64,000 nt of DNA from Casuarina equisetifolia (taxonomy: Eukaryota > Streptophyta > Magnoliopsida > Fagales > Casuarinaceae). Positions 34,236 to 48,040 of this stretch are shown here, in pieces (within the stretch, counting starts at the first letter, position 1; each line of letters starts with the position of its first letter). Under the pieces are notes generated by a model. It worked only from the letters and a program-made list of their open reading frames with translations. It did no database searches and had not been told where the DNA came from. The stretch lies in the NCBI GenBank assembly GCA_028551475.1, contig CM052354.1:8438001-8502000 (forward strand). The letters run 5' to 3'. The position numbers and the translations under genes are program-made.

Positions 34236-36689
34236 AAAATTGTTTTGCATTTATAGAGATCGGGCAATGGTTCGCATGAATATGAAATTTTATATGACAT
34301 ATAAAAGAATAATGGTGGAGACAATGTTTTCCTAGGAAAAAAGGTTCCCGCAATTTTTCATCCCTCACTTTCTTGTTTACGGGGTCCCTCAGGTATCCCA
34401 TGCTGGCACTGAGATCCGACGGGCCTGTTTGAATGCAGGCCACGCCATCAGCAGCCGCGACGTCTTCCTCCCTCTTGACACCAGCAACTTGTCCTCAATA
34501 TTATGAAGTGCTCCTTGGTTTAAGATGGTTAAGATGGAGGGCTCCGATGACGGTGCGGAGGGTAAGGACGGCGACGAGAAGTACTGGAACGAATGAGAAA
34601 AAAGGACTTCGGGATGCAAAAAATTGTAAAAACATTCTTTTATTATGCGCAGTAAAGAAGAATCAGTTGTAAGCTCGGTAAGGCTACAAAAAGCTCAAAT
34701 GGGTGAAAAATAAAAAATAAAAATAAAAAATAAAAGAAGCTCAAAGGTTAGTAATGTATCACTTGTGAATGCAAGATATAGCTTTTAAATATTATTGAGA
34801 GCAACATTATCTTTCAAGAATGTTTGTAATATTCGTTAAAGCAATAAATATTTTTTTTTAAAAAATAAGATATGATGTCAAACAAAAAGAAAAATTCTAA
34901 GTTTTGTGTGTTATTAAAATAGAAAACTTTAAATTCGAAACTAGGAAGGAAGAATATATCAATGATGACTAGCTGAATAAAATCCAATTTACATATGCAC
35001 AACGCATGTAACAATAATACTTTTTTTTCAAGGTGCCTGGTATGCAGAATGCCATATGCTACTACCTTAGATCCTATCCAGCCTTTGTAATGCTCCATAA
35101 TCTTTCAGTGGACTAGCGATGCTTTACAAATCTCAATTTCATTTTTTGGAGACTTTTGTTGATAATCTCATCCTTCATGAGCTTATTCATGAGTATGTTT
35201 TCCAAGCCTTGGTAAAAACAAATCATACTACAGGGAAAATGTGTGCCGATGGATAGAAAGCAAGTAGATGACTCTTAGTTCTTTTATTCGACTCTCATCT
35301 CTTCTTTTTTCTCCCCATTTTTTCTAAAATGGAATTTTCTCTCGTCAAAAAAGAAATCTAAACTTGATACTGGTTTTAAAAATCACACTAGAAAGACTTA
35401 TAAAAACTTGAAATTCCTTTTCTTTTTCTGAAAAATTTTTCAATGTAAAAAAAATGAATGAAAATGTTTTCCCAAGTATAATGGATGTATAACACACTTA
35501 TGCATTTGGTTTTAACATTTTTATGAGGTACTTTATCATCTTATCTTATTATATGCAAGTCATTATACAACATAAAATTGAAAATGTAACTATCATATAT
35601 GAAACAGTAGGGAAATAACTTCTATCTGAAAAGTTAATCTAATTGTGACTTGGTTTTGAAATAATATACGGCAAGATGTGTACAACTACAAGGATAATGA
35701 TTTTTATTTGTTAAGTATAAAAGGAAAATTGAAAAGGATAGTTAAACGAATCTTCCCTATAATTGTATTAGTCCTTCCATTTCTGTTCTCGTTGTTGTAT
35801 TGTTCTTTCTTAATGTGATTGTTAGTTTCGTAACTTTTTTAAGATAATACTATTTGTGCTTTTTTATTTACAATGTCACCTAGCTCAATGGTGTTCTCAG
35901 AACCACTCTTCATAGAAAGGACATTTCCTTTTAAGTAAAATATTAATGGATCTAACAAATGCATATAATCATAAAAGACGTAATCCACAAATATTGTGGA
36001 ATAAAATTATACTATATACATGTGGTTAAAAGCCTAAACTAAATGTTTAGCTGTTCTTAAAGTACAATTTGAGAATTTTCATATCTTAGTTTCTAATGTA
36101 CAACCACTAATAATTATTTTTCCGGTAAAAAGTGAGATAAGTTTTCATATGTAAGCTAAAAGGACAGAGTTTTTGTGAATGACTTGTAAATAAAGACCAT
36201 CATTACAGGATATCATGAAAGTATTGCTAATAATTCACATCTAAGTCAATTTCTGAAAGTTATAAAAGTAGCTTTCTAAATCTATTGTTTATCATATAAT
36301 TTCTTAACATTTAAAATTAATCAAGTTACTCATTAATCGTAAATCATTAGTTCTATTAGTATCTTTAAGGAAATTTATGGTATGTAAGTACAAAAACGAA
36401 GCATAACTAATAAAATAATTCCATCCACAGAAAAATGTCACTAAACAGGTGACTGAGGAAAAAAAAAAGTTGAACAATTAATAACTGTTTTTGCAAATAG
36501 AATTGATGTTTAGTCATCACTACCTATCAATATGAAGTGTATTTTACATTGGGTTAAGTTTTAAATAAGATTATATTCATGATATATAATTTTTTTCTTA
36601 AGGCTTGATCGTTATAAATACTAAATATGAAAAAATATTAATTTAAAATTAAAAAATTACCTAGACAATTTAATATTTCTTAAAAAGTA
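34236..36689. other. AT-rich intergenic, no supported gene
   Basis: A GC-richer patch at 34385-34620 holds overlapping short frames on both strands, none with a motif I know. 35500-35600 echoes 1335-1420. The rest is low-complexity AT-rich DNA. Confidence 0.35.
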
Positions 36690-38440
36690 CATACATCATT
36701 TGTCTCGTTAATGGATGGGCGTGCTTCTCCATCAATCACAGCCCTATCTCCTCTTCGCCTGTCCTCCAAATAATACCAGAGGAGTTGCATGGCAGAGCTT
36801 TAATCTGGCCCCTGTGCCATCAGGCTTCGATTTCTATCTGCTGCCAGACACTTGCCCATTCAAAATGGGTGTCGTAAAAACCAATCTGTAGACAGATCAA
36901 AACGCGTACCAACCAAGCAGGTTGGAAGGGATATGATTTTATTTAGAAAGAAACCTGTAGCTTTAAATTCTAATCATGCCAAGAACAAATTAACTTAGAA
37001 GAAAAAAGAGCTAAAAAAATTGTCACATTTATCATTTTCTGACAGGAGATAAAGAGATTGAAATTTTTCCTGACTAAAGTAACAAAGATGCACAAATATA
37101 TTTTTAATTTTCTTGAAAATAAACTTCAAAATTTAAGTAATTTGAGAGATAGTGGAGTTATAATAAGTAATTGTCAATAAAATGCCCTACATTACGAGAA
37201 ATGGATGCCTATGAAAAGTCTCATTGAAGTAACGGGAGTTGATGGTAGTAAAACTAAAAACTAAAATCTAATATAAGGCAAAAAGATTTGATGTATAGGT
37301 ATAAAAAAATTTATCATTCCCAAGATAACTTTGTTTTCTAAACATGCTTGAATTTTTTTTATTAAAAAACAATTACATACCCATACAAATTCATCATAAG
37401 CATATTATATTAACTCCAAGAAAAGAGCATATTGATGCAACTTCATTAGAACAACATAAATATAAGATTATATATGGCTTTACACCAATTAACATGGTGA
37501 TCATGCACAAATAATAAAAGTTCAAGAATCCTTTAATTAGATTTACAAAATTCTTAAAGAAAATTTAGCTATACCTTCTGAAATTTTGATCGAGAAACAC
37601 TTCATACGACAGTTTGTTAATAGACCCCAATGTCATAACCATAGTCAATTTAATGATCTATATCAAACATGATAAGATAAGTTGATATTCAAATGAAAGA
37701 AGACCCTGAGAGGCAGCCGGAACCCCTTGTGGAGTGGCCTTGGCTCTCCTTATGGGCGCTGTTAAGTCCCAGCCGTGGTTTTCTTTCCAGAAAAACGCTG
37801 GTAAAGCCTTGGTAATTGGTGAAGCACATTGCAAAATTTGCACATGACTTGCGCAGAAGTGGAGTGTCTCCGTCGAATGTGTGGACTAGAGGGAGTTCGA
37901 TGGTTTGGTAGGTCCAATGGGATTGCACCTTGCCCGCGAGGGTTCCATTGGGCTTTCTCGGCGTTTCTTTTGTCTTCATAGCGTCACCTCCATTTGTCCG
38001 ATGATACTTGCAAAATGGGAAGGCTTGATTTTCAAATAATATCATTGATCGAAACCAAATAAAGTTTTCTAAAAAAAAAAGATATTTTTGTTAGAATCTA
38101 AGAACAAGTTTATATATGAATTAGAGTCTAATTTCATATTCTAAGTAAGTTTTTAGCATTTTAATATTGATAAGAAACACCTTTTTTTTTTTCTTTCAGA
38201 CGATAGATTTTTTCAGATTTTGAAAAATATCGAGGCACGAGGTCTAGAACTCTATTCTTAACTATAAATGCAGGAAGGATAAATGTTGAAACAAAATATT
38301 GAAGAAAGCAAGTTATGGAAAGCGATGACATAAATATGATATTAATGCTCTTACTTATCTCTTTTTTTTTTTTTGGAAACCTTTTGGATGGCACACACAC
38401 ATCTTTTCTTTTTCTTATTTACTTTTTTTTTTTTTAAGTT
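36690..38440. repeat. second segmental block, copy 3
   Basis: Collinear with 24080-25610 and partly with 16550-18300. Unlike copy 2 it retains the AAGAAAAGAGCATATTGATG segment (37420), shared with copy 1. The minus-strand frames 37658-37843 and 37689-38045 are chance. Confidence 0.8.
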
Positions 38441-39529
38441 TGTAAGTCTACTATTTTGAATAACTGCCGTGAATGTAATTCTGTTTCTCCCGCTTTTGTT
38501 CATAGCATGCCACACTTTAAAGTTACAGTGATTGTGAAATCATTGGTAGGCATTAAAATCTATGGAGAGAAAATATATTATAATTTTGTAACGTAAAACC
38601 GGTCTTTTTCCTAGTTCAAAGGGAAATTGCATTTTACTTGGGTTTCAATTTGGTGAAGCTTTTGCAATACTCTCGCGATTGTTAAGAAGGCATGCTTAAG
38701 GAACCATGCCAGAGGTACTCTTTCCTCATCAGCGCTGTTCAGTGTCCGTCTTTCACTATATCATAGGAGAAGGCCTAATGTCTTGGGCTGTCATTTCAAC
38801 GAAGACGGTGGCAAGCCCATAAGCATGGTCACACAACACTCATGTCGCGCTCTTTTCCCTCTCACTCACTGTCACTTCCCGTTGTTGTCCCTCTTCCTTT
38901 GACCTGGTTCAGACTCCAGCAACCTTTTGTACATCCTCTAATACGTTTTCCTCTTTATTGCCATTGTTTTGCGACGAACCATAGGTCACACTATGCCTTC
39001 TGGATTTGGGGCCCGATCATATCTCCTAAATAGCTCAGCCCGCACATCTTCACCCACTGGAGCATCCTACTCTTCCTCCGTCTCTTGCTCATTTGATATC
39101 TCATCAATTTCCTTATTTGATGAGAAAAATGAATTTAAAATTCACTGAGCAATCTGTTTGTTTAGATGTCTAACAGGATCCCTTGTTTTGAGATCTTTAC
39201 CATCAATCTTGGTCATTAAGAAAATTGTTAGATTTATGATTAAAACCTTCCTCTACAGGTCAACTCGTGAAAAAAAGACAACAAAAATTATAGGTTTGAT
39301 TGTCATTCATGGCATGTAATTCGTAAGATTGGGTATTTTGACAAAAGCTAGAAAGACCCCAATTGGAATGCCCTTTTTCTTTTTTCCCCAAAATCCAGAT
39401 CAAACTTATGCAGATCATAATCTTAATCTGGAAGACACAATCTAGAATCTATAAAACAAAAGACTTAATTGTGTCCCATGAAGACTCCGTGCAATAGATG
39501 CTTCTATTGCACTTCCCAGAAGTGGTTTG
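38441..39529. other. intergenic, no supported gene
   Basis: A frame at 38842-39033 has no motif. Codon use and the lack of copies give no support for a gene. Confidence 0.35.
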
Positions 39530-39969
39530 CTCATTTGAAAATTGATGAGAAAAACATGTTATTGTTGAATATATTGATGAGACCTAGCAAGGGCATCCCT
39601 TACTGCCCAAGGATCCTTATGACAGAGCCCTTGCACGTTTCTGGCTCAAGTTCATGAACGAGAAGGTAAATTTCTGATCTCTTAGCTTCCTCGAATTGTA
39701 GTGTTGGATCTTAGCATTAGAGATAAGCGTGATTGGTCTTCTTGGGTTTTCAGTGCTTCCTGGGAATACGGAACGCCTCCTTTCATCCAGAAACACAGCG
39801 GGAGAAGGCTGTGGAAGAAGCATCTGAATTTCTGAAGATTCTTGAGAATGAGCTCCACGAAAATAGGTCCTTTCGAAGAGAGAGAATTGGAATGGTAGAG
39901 ATTGTGGCCAGCATCACTAGCTTTTGGTTGGAGCTTCTGAAGAGGTTCATGGATAATAAGATGCACTAA
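39530..39969 (+). pseudogene. tau-class glutathione S-transferase (GSTU) pseudogene
   Basis: GST tau enzymes conjugate glutathione to electrophiles in the cytosol. Exon 1 end: VIVEYIDET, a TAG (39585-39587) where the family has Trp, then HPLLPKDPYDRALARFW and NEK, followed by a GT donor at 39666. The intron of 88 bases ends in TTTTCAG at 39753. Exon 2 (from 39754) reads CFLGIRNA, EKAVEEASEFLKILENEL and IG-VEIVA-I, matching the C-terminal helical domain, then stops at 39967-39969, about 40 residues short of usual GSTUs. The glutathione-binding N-terminal part is eroded upstream (two stops before the EKHVIV stretch). The intron position is the conserved one for the class, so this came from genomic duplication and not from retrotransposition. 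Confidence 0.85.
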
Positions 39970-40319
39970 ATGTTTCCACATCAATATACCCATCCTTTTC
40001 TTTTTGCATTTTTTTGTCCTTGAAATCCTTTGCTACAGATCTAGAAAAATAAAGAATAATACCCAAATGATGTTAAAATTCCTCACAAGTTTTAATTCCA
40101 TTAATACCATTAACAACATTAACGAGATAAAATATATAAAAAGTAAAATTGAAGGGTTAAAGAAAGGACTTCTCTATATCAAAGAAAATATTACAATTCA
40201 AACAACTATTTATCTTAAATTTTTGAAATCATATATACAATTTTTTTTTAGAGGAGTAGTCCACGTTAGCACAACCTGGTCCACTTGGTCAACCTGAGCA
40301 TTTTTGTTATCAAATTTCA
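39970..40319. other. AT-rich, no gene
   Basis: Nothing recognised apart from low-complexity text. Confidence 0.5.
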
Positions 40320-40580
40320 AAGAAATACGTGGAGGCCAAGTCCTGTCTGGCGATGTTAAACCCAAGAACGAAAGTTATGAGAGGTGGAATTCCGAATCTC
40401 AGATCTACGACGCAGCGCATCTTCTACACTTTTAACCAAATCCAGACATCCTAGACTTGCTTGGAAACAGAGGAGGAGCTTTTCAAGGGCTCTGTTTCTT
40501 CTTGATGTTGGGACACGCAGGTGATAGTAAAAGCAGGAATGGCTTGGAGAGTGCGATAGAACCAACCCACGAAGTAAATT
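40320..40580 (-). pseudogene. unit 5: block a fragment fused to a family G 3' fragment
   Basis: 40320-40485 is block a (GGAGGCCAAGTC, GACGCAG.GCATCTTCTAC, CCAAATCCAGAC). From about 40495 it becomes family G coding sequence on the minus strand (GGGACACGCAGGTGATAGTA; residues around FVGWFYRTLQAIPAFTIT), and it ends at 40577. Everything between has been deleted. Confidence 0.7.
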
Positions 40581-42250
40581 GAAAATGAAGCCTCAACAAT
40601 GAGGACCACGGGTTCTGTGACTGCTGCATCACCGCCTTCATGCCATGCACAAAACGCTATGCAGTGGCAATTCGGTGATCTCTCATCACAAGCCCTTCAT
40701 GCTGCTGTCAGAGGTTTGTGTCAGCCAATTATCCTACATGCTGACTGAGGTAATGACTCTGGTTGGTCAAAAATTGTCACATTTTGAACAGCACGACTAT
40801 AGTAAGATGATCTACTACCACATTCTCTGCATGTTATACATGACATACAAGTACATGTATAGGAATCATAAATAAACATTGAAGGAGGAAATCTACACGC
40901 TGACTGGTGAATTATCTCACTGCCCCTTCGCTGTCAGTCTATGTTGTAACCTCTTGGTGCAGTAAGAGACGCCCGGTTGGTCAGGAAATCGAACCTTGAT
41001 GAAGGCTTTGTGACCGTTTAAACTATGGCGTGTTTGAATGTCGTGTCTCACATGGCTTCTTTTTCCTTTCCCAATCCTGCTTTCAATGAGCAATTTATTT
41101 ATGGGATTGACGTTTTGACGGTTTTGACCATTCCCTTTTCCATTTTGTGCTAATAATTGGTTCTCTCACACACTCTTCCCTTTCCTTCTTGTTCTGATTT
41201 CTACGTTGCAAGTTCAGATTCCTCGTAGCTAGACTGAGGGCCAACGCCATTCCTTGTGGAGTTGATCCTCATCTTCTTTAGTTAAATTATAGGAAGAGGA
41301 TTTTTGGCCAGAATTGTTGTCTGAAGAGGCTTAAACGAGTTGGTAAGACGCGGCAAAAGTTCCATCGATCTAATCCCCTTTCTCCTCTCTTCCCCGCCTG
41401 CATCTCTCTCTCAAGTGTGAGAGGTTGTGTGCTTCCGGGAAGGTGAACAGAAAACAGATGAATTTACCAAAGACAAAAGGGGGTACAGATGTTGAAATTC
41501 GGTGAATTTGCCACGCGCGCGCCGCAGATTTCCGTTTGCCAGACGAGCGCACTGTTTGTGGTTTATCTCGGACGTCCATGGATGTTCGCTCCTCGCAGTT
41601 TGGTCCAATCGATTTTTTGGTGGGCCCCACCAGTGGGGAAGCCTCTTAGTAAAGCTGCAAAAATGACCTTTTCAACTTTTCGGATTCTTATTTAATGCCA
41701 ATTTTTTCAATTATCTTTGGGGACCCTTTACGAGGTGCTTCAGTTGTCCATTCACCGATGACGTGGAGGAATTTTGGATATTCAAAAACGGCCTCAGCGC
41801 GAGATATGGCTTTAGTAACTTTTGCGTAGAGCACCAAAATCTGTCACGCATGCATACTGAATCTTAGTATTTAAGGTCGATTGCTCTGGCACCAGGGACT
41901 TCGCAGGTGTTTTCACCAAACCAAAGCTTGATTATTGTAAATATGTTTTTTAACTTTTAAAACGTAAAATAATTTTCACCCAGAAACCCTTTCCAACCTA
42001 TCGCTCTAATTGACTTCTAAGTGAGGGCAAATGAAGAATCTCACTCTCGGGTATGGTTTAAATGAGGCTTGTTTTCTATTCATTTTCAGCATGGTTCATC
42101 TTTAAAGTAGAATGACACAAATAATTTAGGGCACCGTACTCCATCAATGTTCAAACATAACATCAATTTATATATTCTTGTGAATATTTAAGGAGATAAA
42201 CAAGCAACAATCTACTAAAATATTTAATTGAATTTGATACCGATGCATAC
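40581..42250. other. intergenic with duplicated block text, no gene
   Basis: 41800-41945 parallels 22600-22830. 42180-42235 (AAACAAGCAACAAT.TACTAAAATATTTAATTG) parallels 32818-32865. 41370-41690 has frames on both strands without motif. Confidence 0.4.
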
Positions 42251-42254
42251 AATT

Positions 42255-44485
42255 GAAAAAAAAAAATTCCTCAAGAGATTGAGGAATTTCTCAAGAACAA
42301 GAAACCCTAGCTTTTGGAAAAGGGAATTTGATTTCATTGATACACATATTACAATTGTCATCTACTTATAGATGGAATAGATCTATACAAAAAGGAAAAT
42401 AAAAGCCCTAACATAATTACACCCAATTTACAATTGATGAGCGATCCAATCTAATTTGAGAGGATTTGGAAAGAGTTTGAAACTTTTCCCAAATCCTTCA
42501 TTGAGTTGGACATAAGGTTTGAATTATTGCTTTCTCATAATCGCATTGAAGAATTGTGGCGATTCAAATAAAAAAGGTAGGCTTCTCGATGTTGAATTAC
42601 TAGCCAAATTCTTGTAGAGGCAATTGGTGTTTCTAGTGAGGTAGAGGTAGATTGGTAGAGGCAATTGGTGTTTTCAGTGAGGTAGATGGCACTTGGGGCT
42701 TGCAATGTGAAAGGCTGAGGTGGCTCGAGTTGTTTACCTGTGTTGCCACATGGTTTAATGAGAGTGATATGGTAATGTTGACATGGATTGTTGTCACATT
42801 GAACCATGAGCTTGTTTTGAAGAGTGATAAAGATTAGGAAGAGAGGCCCTTTGTGAAGATATCAACCATTTGATCGACCAAAAAGATGAAATGGATATGA
42901 AGTTGTTGATTCTTAATGTGCTTGCATAGGAACTAAAAGTCAATCTCAACATGCTTGGTGCGAGTATGAAACATTGGGTTGGTTGAAAGATAGAGAGTAG
43001 AGAGGTTATTGTACCAAAGAGTTGGGAGTGTAGATAAAGGTTAATGAAGGTTATGGAGGAAAGCTTCAATCCAAATTAATTCACTAGCAGTATTAACAAG
43101 AATTTTGAATTTCGCTTCATTACTAGAATGGGCAACATTTTTTTGTTTATGAAAGCTCCATAATATAAGATTAGAACCAAGAGAGACTCAAAAACCACTA
43201 GTGGATTTGCGATCATCATAGCCATTGGCCTAACTTGCATCTAAATAGGCATGAAGTTGATTGGAAGAAGATTTGGTAATGTGAAGGTCATAGCAGACCG
43301 TATTTGTAAGAAAACAAAGAATTTATTTAACAAAAATTCAGTGAGTAGTAATGGGAGCATGCATGTATTGGTAGGTAGTGTTCATAGCATAAGGAATATT
43401 AGGCCGCATAAGTGTAAGATATTGGAGAGCACTCACTATGCTACAATAATGTGTGGGGTCTAGAAAAAGTTCACCATCATGGATAGATGGTGGGTGGCCC
43501 ATGGCACATGGAGTGGAAATCCCATGAGCAAAGTCCATATTAGCACAATGAAGGATATCTTAGGCAAATTTTGCTTGATGCAATAAAAAGCTAGTGGGGT
43601 TTGGAAGAGCTTTAATCCTTAAGAAGAAGTGGAGATCACCTAGATCCTTGATGTCAAATTCTTTTTATAGTTGACTTAGAATATGAGTAATGGGACAATA
43701 TAAGTGCTAATAAAAATAATTTTGTCAACAAAGACAAAAAGAAAGATGTTGTATTAAGCAGTATGAAAACTAAATAAAGAAGAGTCAACCTTAGAAAAAG
43801 AAAAGCCGTTTTGAAGTAAGAAGTGGGTTAAGCAATGATTCCAAGCTTGGGTGCTCATTTTAACCTATACAAGGAATGATGTAGGTGACAAATGGAGTTA
43901 GGGCATTAAGGATCAACAAAACTTGGAAGTTGGTGCATAAAAACGGCTTCATCAAGGTCATCATGTAAAAAGGAATTCTTAACATTAAGTTGCCAAATAG
44001 TCCAACCTTTAGAGTAAGCTAGAGAAAGAAGGGTGCTCATCATTACTAGCTTAGCTACTAGGTTGAATGATTCATTATAATCAACACTAGGATGTTGGTG
44101 AAAACATTTGGCAACTAGACATGCCTTATAATGCTTAAAAGTACCATTAGAGCATAATTTTACTTTGTAAATCCATTTGCACCCTAAGATTTAACATTAG
44201 GTGGAGGAGGAATGAGGTCCCAAGTTTGATTTTTAATTAGGGCAATATATTCTTCAGCCACAGCTTTATGCCATTCTAGTGAGGAATTGGCCTCAATGAA
44301 GCATAAAGGTTCCTTACAAGGATGTGAAGTGGTCGTTAAGGCACATGTATGTTGGGATGTAAGAATTTTCCTTAAAATAGCACTACTTTTGACATGTGTG
44401 GTCATAGGATGACTTGGTGGAATTGTAGAAGGTGGTGGAAAGGGTCTAGAAGGTGGATCATCCAATGGTGATACTTTAGTTAGAG
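42255..44485 (-). mobile_element. eroded Ty1/copia element, 3' part
   Basis: The 3' half of a copia element lies on the minus strand: RT and RNase H remnants (42800-44470), then about 500 bases that look like a 3' LTR (on the minus strand: ATAGATCTATTCC, GAAATCAAATTCCC, CCCTAGCTTTTGG near 42250-42400 read in reverse). Gag, protease and integrase are missing: the pol sequence stops at the edge of the Athila LTR at 44486. No target duplication seen. Confidence 0.75.
42800..44470 (-). pseudogene. copia reverse transcriptase/RNase H remnant
   Basis: Reading right to left over several frames: WHKAVAEEYIALIKNQTWDL, the start of copia RT; KACLVAK; a degraded catalytic region; YCSIVSALQYLTLMRPNI from the RT-RNase H connection (43338-43538 frame); TRTKHVEIDF and VDIFTKGL from the RNase H end near 42870-42960. 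Many stops and frameshifts. Non-functional. Confidence 0.85.
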
Positions 44486-46133
44486 TGTTTGGTAAAAATT
44501 TTACATGCAAGTATACATGTCAAACAAGTAATATAATGATGAATAAAGATATCATCCTATAGAGACTGGTGATTACTAAGATAACTAATTACTAATGGTG
44601 AATAGTTCATAGAGTTTATCTAGCCAACCAAAATGATAGAACATTGAGTAAACAACTAAATTCAACCTAAATCTGATTAATGAAATATGCTAGAGTATCC
44701 GATTTTACCTAATTACTAGGTATGAATGTTGATTATCCATGCTTATAAGATTGATTTTATTCATGTGACGATGAAATTTTCTAATTTATTCATAATCTTA
44801 TATCTAGGTATAGGGAACCTACTTAACTCATTAACTCACTATATTTCAAGCCATGAATTAAATGAATTAAGTGCATTAAGATATGTGAATATTCTAGTTT
44901 ACACATAAAACCACACAAATCATATGATATAGTTCTATCTATCTTAATCTATGGTTGCATATGATATGAAGCAACTGCATGTCATTTCTTGTTGGTCTCT
45001 AACATGCAAATCAAATCATCTAAGTAGTAGTTATTCATTTAAACGCATTAAACATAGTAATATGCAACATCACAAACATAAAAGATCTCACAAAACACAA
45101 AATAATCATACATTTCATAACATTGTAAATAAGTTAATTGTAGTTCTAACATAATAAACTAAAACATAGTATTTACATGAACAAAAGCAGTACAAAACTT
45201 AAACAAAACATTTTATAAACTAAAAACACAAAAGTTGTCACCAAAGTGTCTTTAATTCATAAGAAGTTTGCACAAATCTTCACAAAAGAGGGAGTAGAAA
45301 AACTTGTCTAAAAAAGGGGATGAAAATGAGCAGCCATGCGCCTCCACCATACATTGTCATGCACCGCCATACGCCACCACTTGCCGCCACCATTCTTCAT
45401 GGAAAATGCCAGAAAAGGCAGACTAGGGTCCCTAAGGTGCCAATTTGCAAAGAAATTGCCCAAATCTACCATAAAAACACATAGATCTTATGGAAAAGGC
45501 TCAGATAGTGTTTGCCATTCTTCACTAAAAATTGTTGCAAAACCACTCCTGAACTGCTGAAAATACACCAAGATTGCATATTCATTCCCTTCTCAACATA
45601 AAACATCCAAAAATGGTTGGAAATACAAATGGGTTGTCGAAAGTTCTCACAACGTGTGAACGATGTTCTCCTTCATTGGAAAAGAACCTGCAACTGATTG
45701 GCTTTCACCTGACCATTGCATGCTCTTAGAGTCTTGTATTGTCACGCTTGGGCTCTGAAACTTTCGATGATAGAGAAGCCGCACACTCTCCGTTTCTCCA
45801 CTTCTCTGACCACACAATAATTACATGACTATTTCTTTCTCTTCTGTCTCTACTCAATAATTCCCCTGACAATTCCCTCCCTCTTTTCTCTTTCTTCTTT
45901 CTTTTTTGTCTTTTCCTCCTTTCTTTTCCATGTGTTGCACTTACTCTTTTTGCTTCTTCTTTCTTTTCTCTCAATCTTTTGCTTCATTTCTCTAATTTTT
46001 TGCCTATTTTGGATTTGTTGCATAAAATAACAAAATATGCATACATATAATTAAATACAAATATAATTACAAAAGAATTTATTATATATTGTCTAAAATG
46101 ATCAAAATAACTATATAAGAAGTAAAGTTATCA
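44486..46133 (-). repeat. 3' LTR of the Athila-like element
   Basis: 1648 bp. Contains a pyrimidine-rich tract near 45830-45980 and an AT-rich first third. Same family as the solo LTR 5155-7028 (opposite orientation). The short frames inside are not genes. Confidence 0.88.
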
Positions 46134-48040
46134 ACACTCCCAAATTTAACATTTTGCTTATCCTCGAGCAAAAGCTCTAAACAACATTTTATGACAACAC
46201 CAAAAAAAAAAAAAAAATTACACACAAAAAACAGTAAATAATGCATTCTAACAACATAACTAGTTACTCCCTGATATTCTCCCAAACACCCCCAAACTTA
46301 ACATTTCACTCGTCCTCGAGCAAAACACTAAACAACACATAGTGACAACCAATCCCTCCATGATATTCTCCAATCATTGCTCAACTTAACAATTTAAAGA
46401 TAAACATAACTTTCATCCAAACATTGCAAAATAAATTCTTAACTATGTCAACCATGTGTGTGGGTGTGTAAATTCACATTTTTTCTTAATTACATGCACT
46501 TCAAGTAGATTCACATTAATATGCAACCTCTTAAAATTTTGAACCAAACCTTATAGGTTTGTTTTTCATTCCTCTCTCCACTAATGTAAGTTAATCATCT
46601 AACCAAGAATCAATAGGACTTTCATAAGCTTATAATGTAAGGCTTGGCTAAGGGTAAGATGGAAGTTATTTACTCTTAAATAACCCATGAACACATTACT
46701 ATCTAAGATCTCATCAAAACTTTAGCCATTCTCTACCTTTTTACTTTATAAAGATTATCTTTTCGCCACCACTTATTCTTATTCTTTCTTGTCCAATCAT
46801 ACTTTGACACTAACCAAAAGCCACAATCATGTGTGCAAGAATAAAGCAAAACATCATTATTTAAGCATAGCCACCTTTTTCCTCCCTTACCAATGATATT
46901 CAATATCAATGCTCAAAGGTTTCTTTTAGAGAACTGTGTAACTAGAATCTAACAAAAGATGATAGTATTATTCCATCCTAAAGCAAATGCTTCCTTTTTT
47001 TTTTTCATTTTCATTTGCATTTACAAAAGTGACATACTATGCTACACAATCATTTCAATCAACTTCTTCCCATACTACATCCTTCTCCTTAACTTCTTTT
47101 ACGATCAAACCAACTTGTATACACCAAAAGTCAATATGTTCATAGGAATAGGACAATGAGATAAATTGATCAAAAGGCTAAGAGATATGTGTAGGTATCA
47201 TTCAACAAAATCAGGATAAGAACAAGGCTTAGCAAAGTGACTGGGGATAAGTAAACAAGGTTAGCTTGAAAGGTTTAATCGATCCAAAGATGGCCTAAAT
47301 CATTTTCTTAGTTAGATGCAACTTAGGATTTCACCTCAAGAGAAAATCAATAAAATTCTAAGATCTGGGTGAGATCTAAGAAAATCACACACTTCACATT
47401 AATGTTCTCTAGAGATATACACAATTTCAAAAAAATCCAAACTTTAGTGCTCAATATGTGAATTAACATAATTAAAATCACACTTACATCATACCATAAT
47501 TATAGGTTTGAACAAAATCTACGTCTCCCTAAAAATTGCCAAAGATTCACAATAAAGAATCCAATCATGGTAATCATGGTCCATCATAGAAAAGAAATCC
47601 ATAAAAAAAAAAGACTTCTAACATAACTTTTAACAACAAACAAAATACATTTTCACACACTTTCAACACAACATAAGACACTTTCAATACACTCCCAATA
47701 TACTTCCAACACAACCACAACTATCACAACACATAATCTCTAACATAACCCAACAAAACAACACACTTTCAACAACAACAACAACACCTTCAAACTTGAA
47801 TGAAGCATTCTCCTTAATACTAAAAGAAAATAAAACAATAGTAAAGAAGGAATAAGGAAAACTCTCCTAACTCTAGGTTGCCAACATGGAGCTATGATGA
47901 ACATTTGGTGATAGACTTCTAGCCAAAAGATTATAAAGTACTTGGGTTGCCTCCTAAGAAGTGTTTGCTTTATAGTTTTAAGCTCAACTATCTTCCATAT
48001 TGGTGCTCAAGGAGGATGGAATTCTAACAGTTCAGGAGAC
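46134..48040 (-). other. Athila internal region without recognisable coding
   Basis: AT-rich, CA-rich on the plus strand (for example AACACA and CAACAACAACAAC near 47640-47790). The text CACCCCCAAACTTAAC near 46286, reversed, is a second PPT-like purine run, and CATCCTCGAGCAAAA-like text occurs twice (46160, 46310), suggesting a partial duplication at the 3' end. No RT or integrase motifs were seen. Confidence 0.55.
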
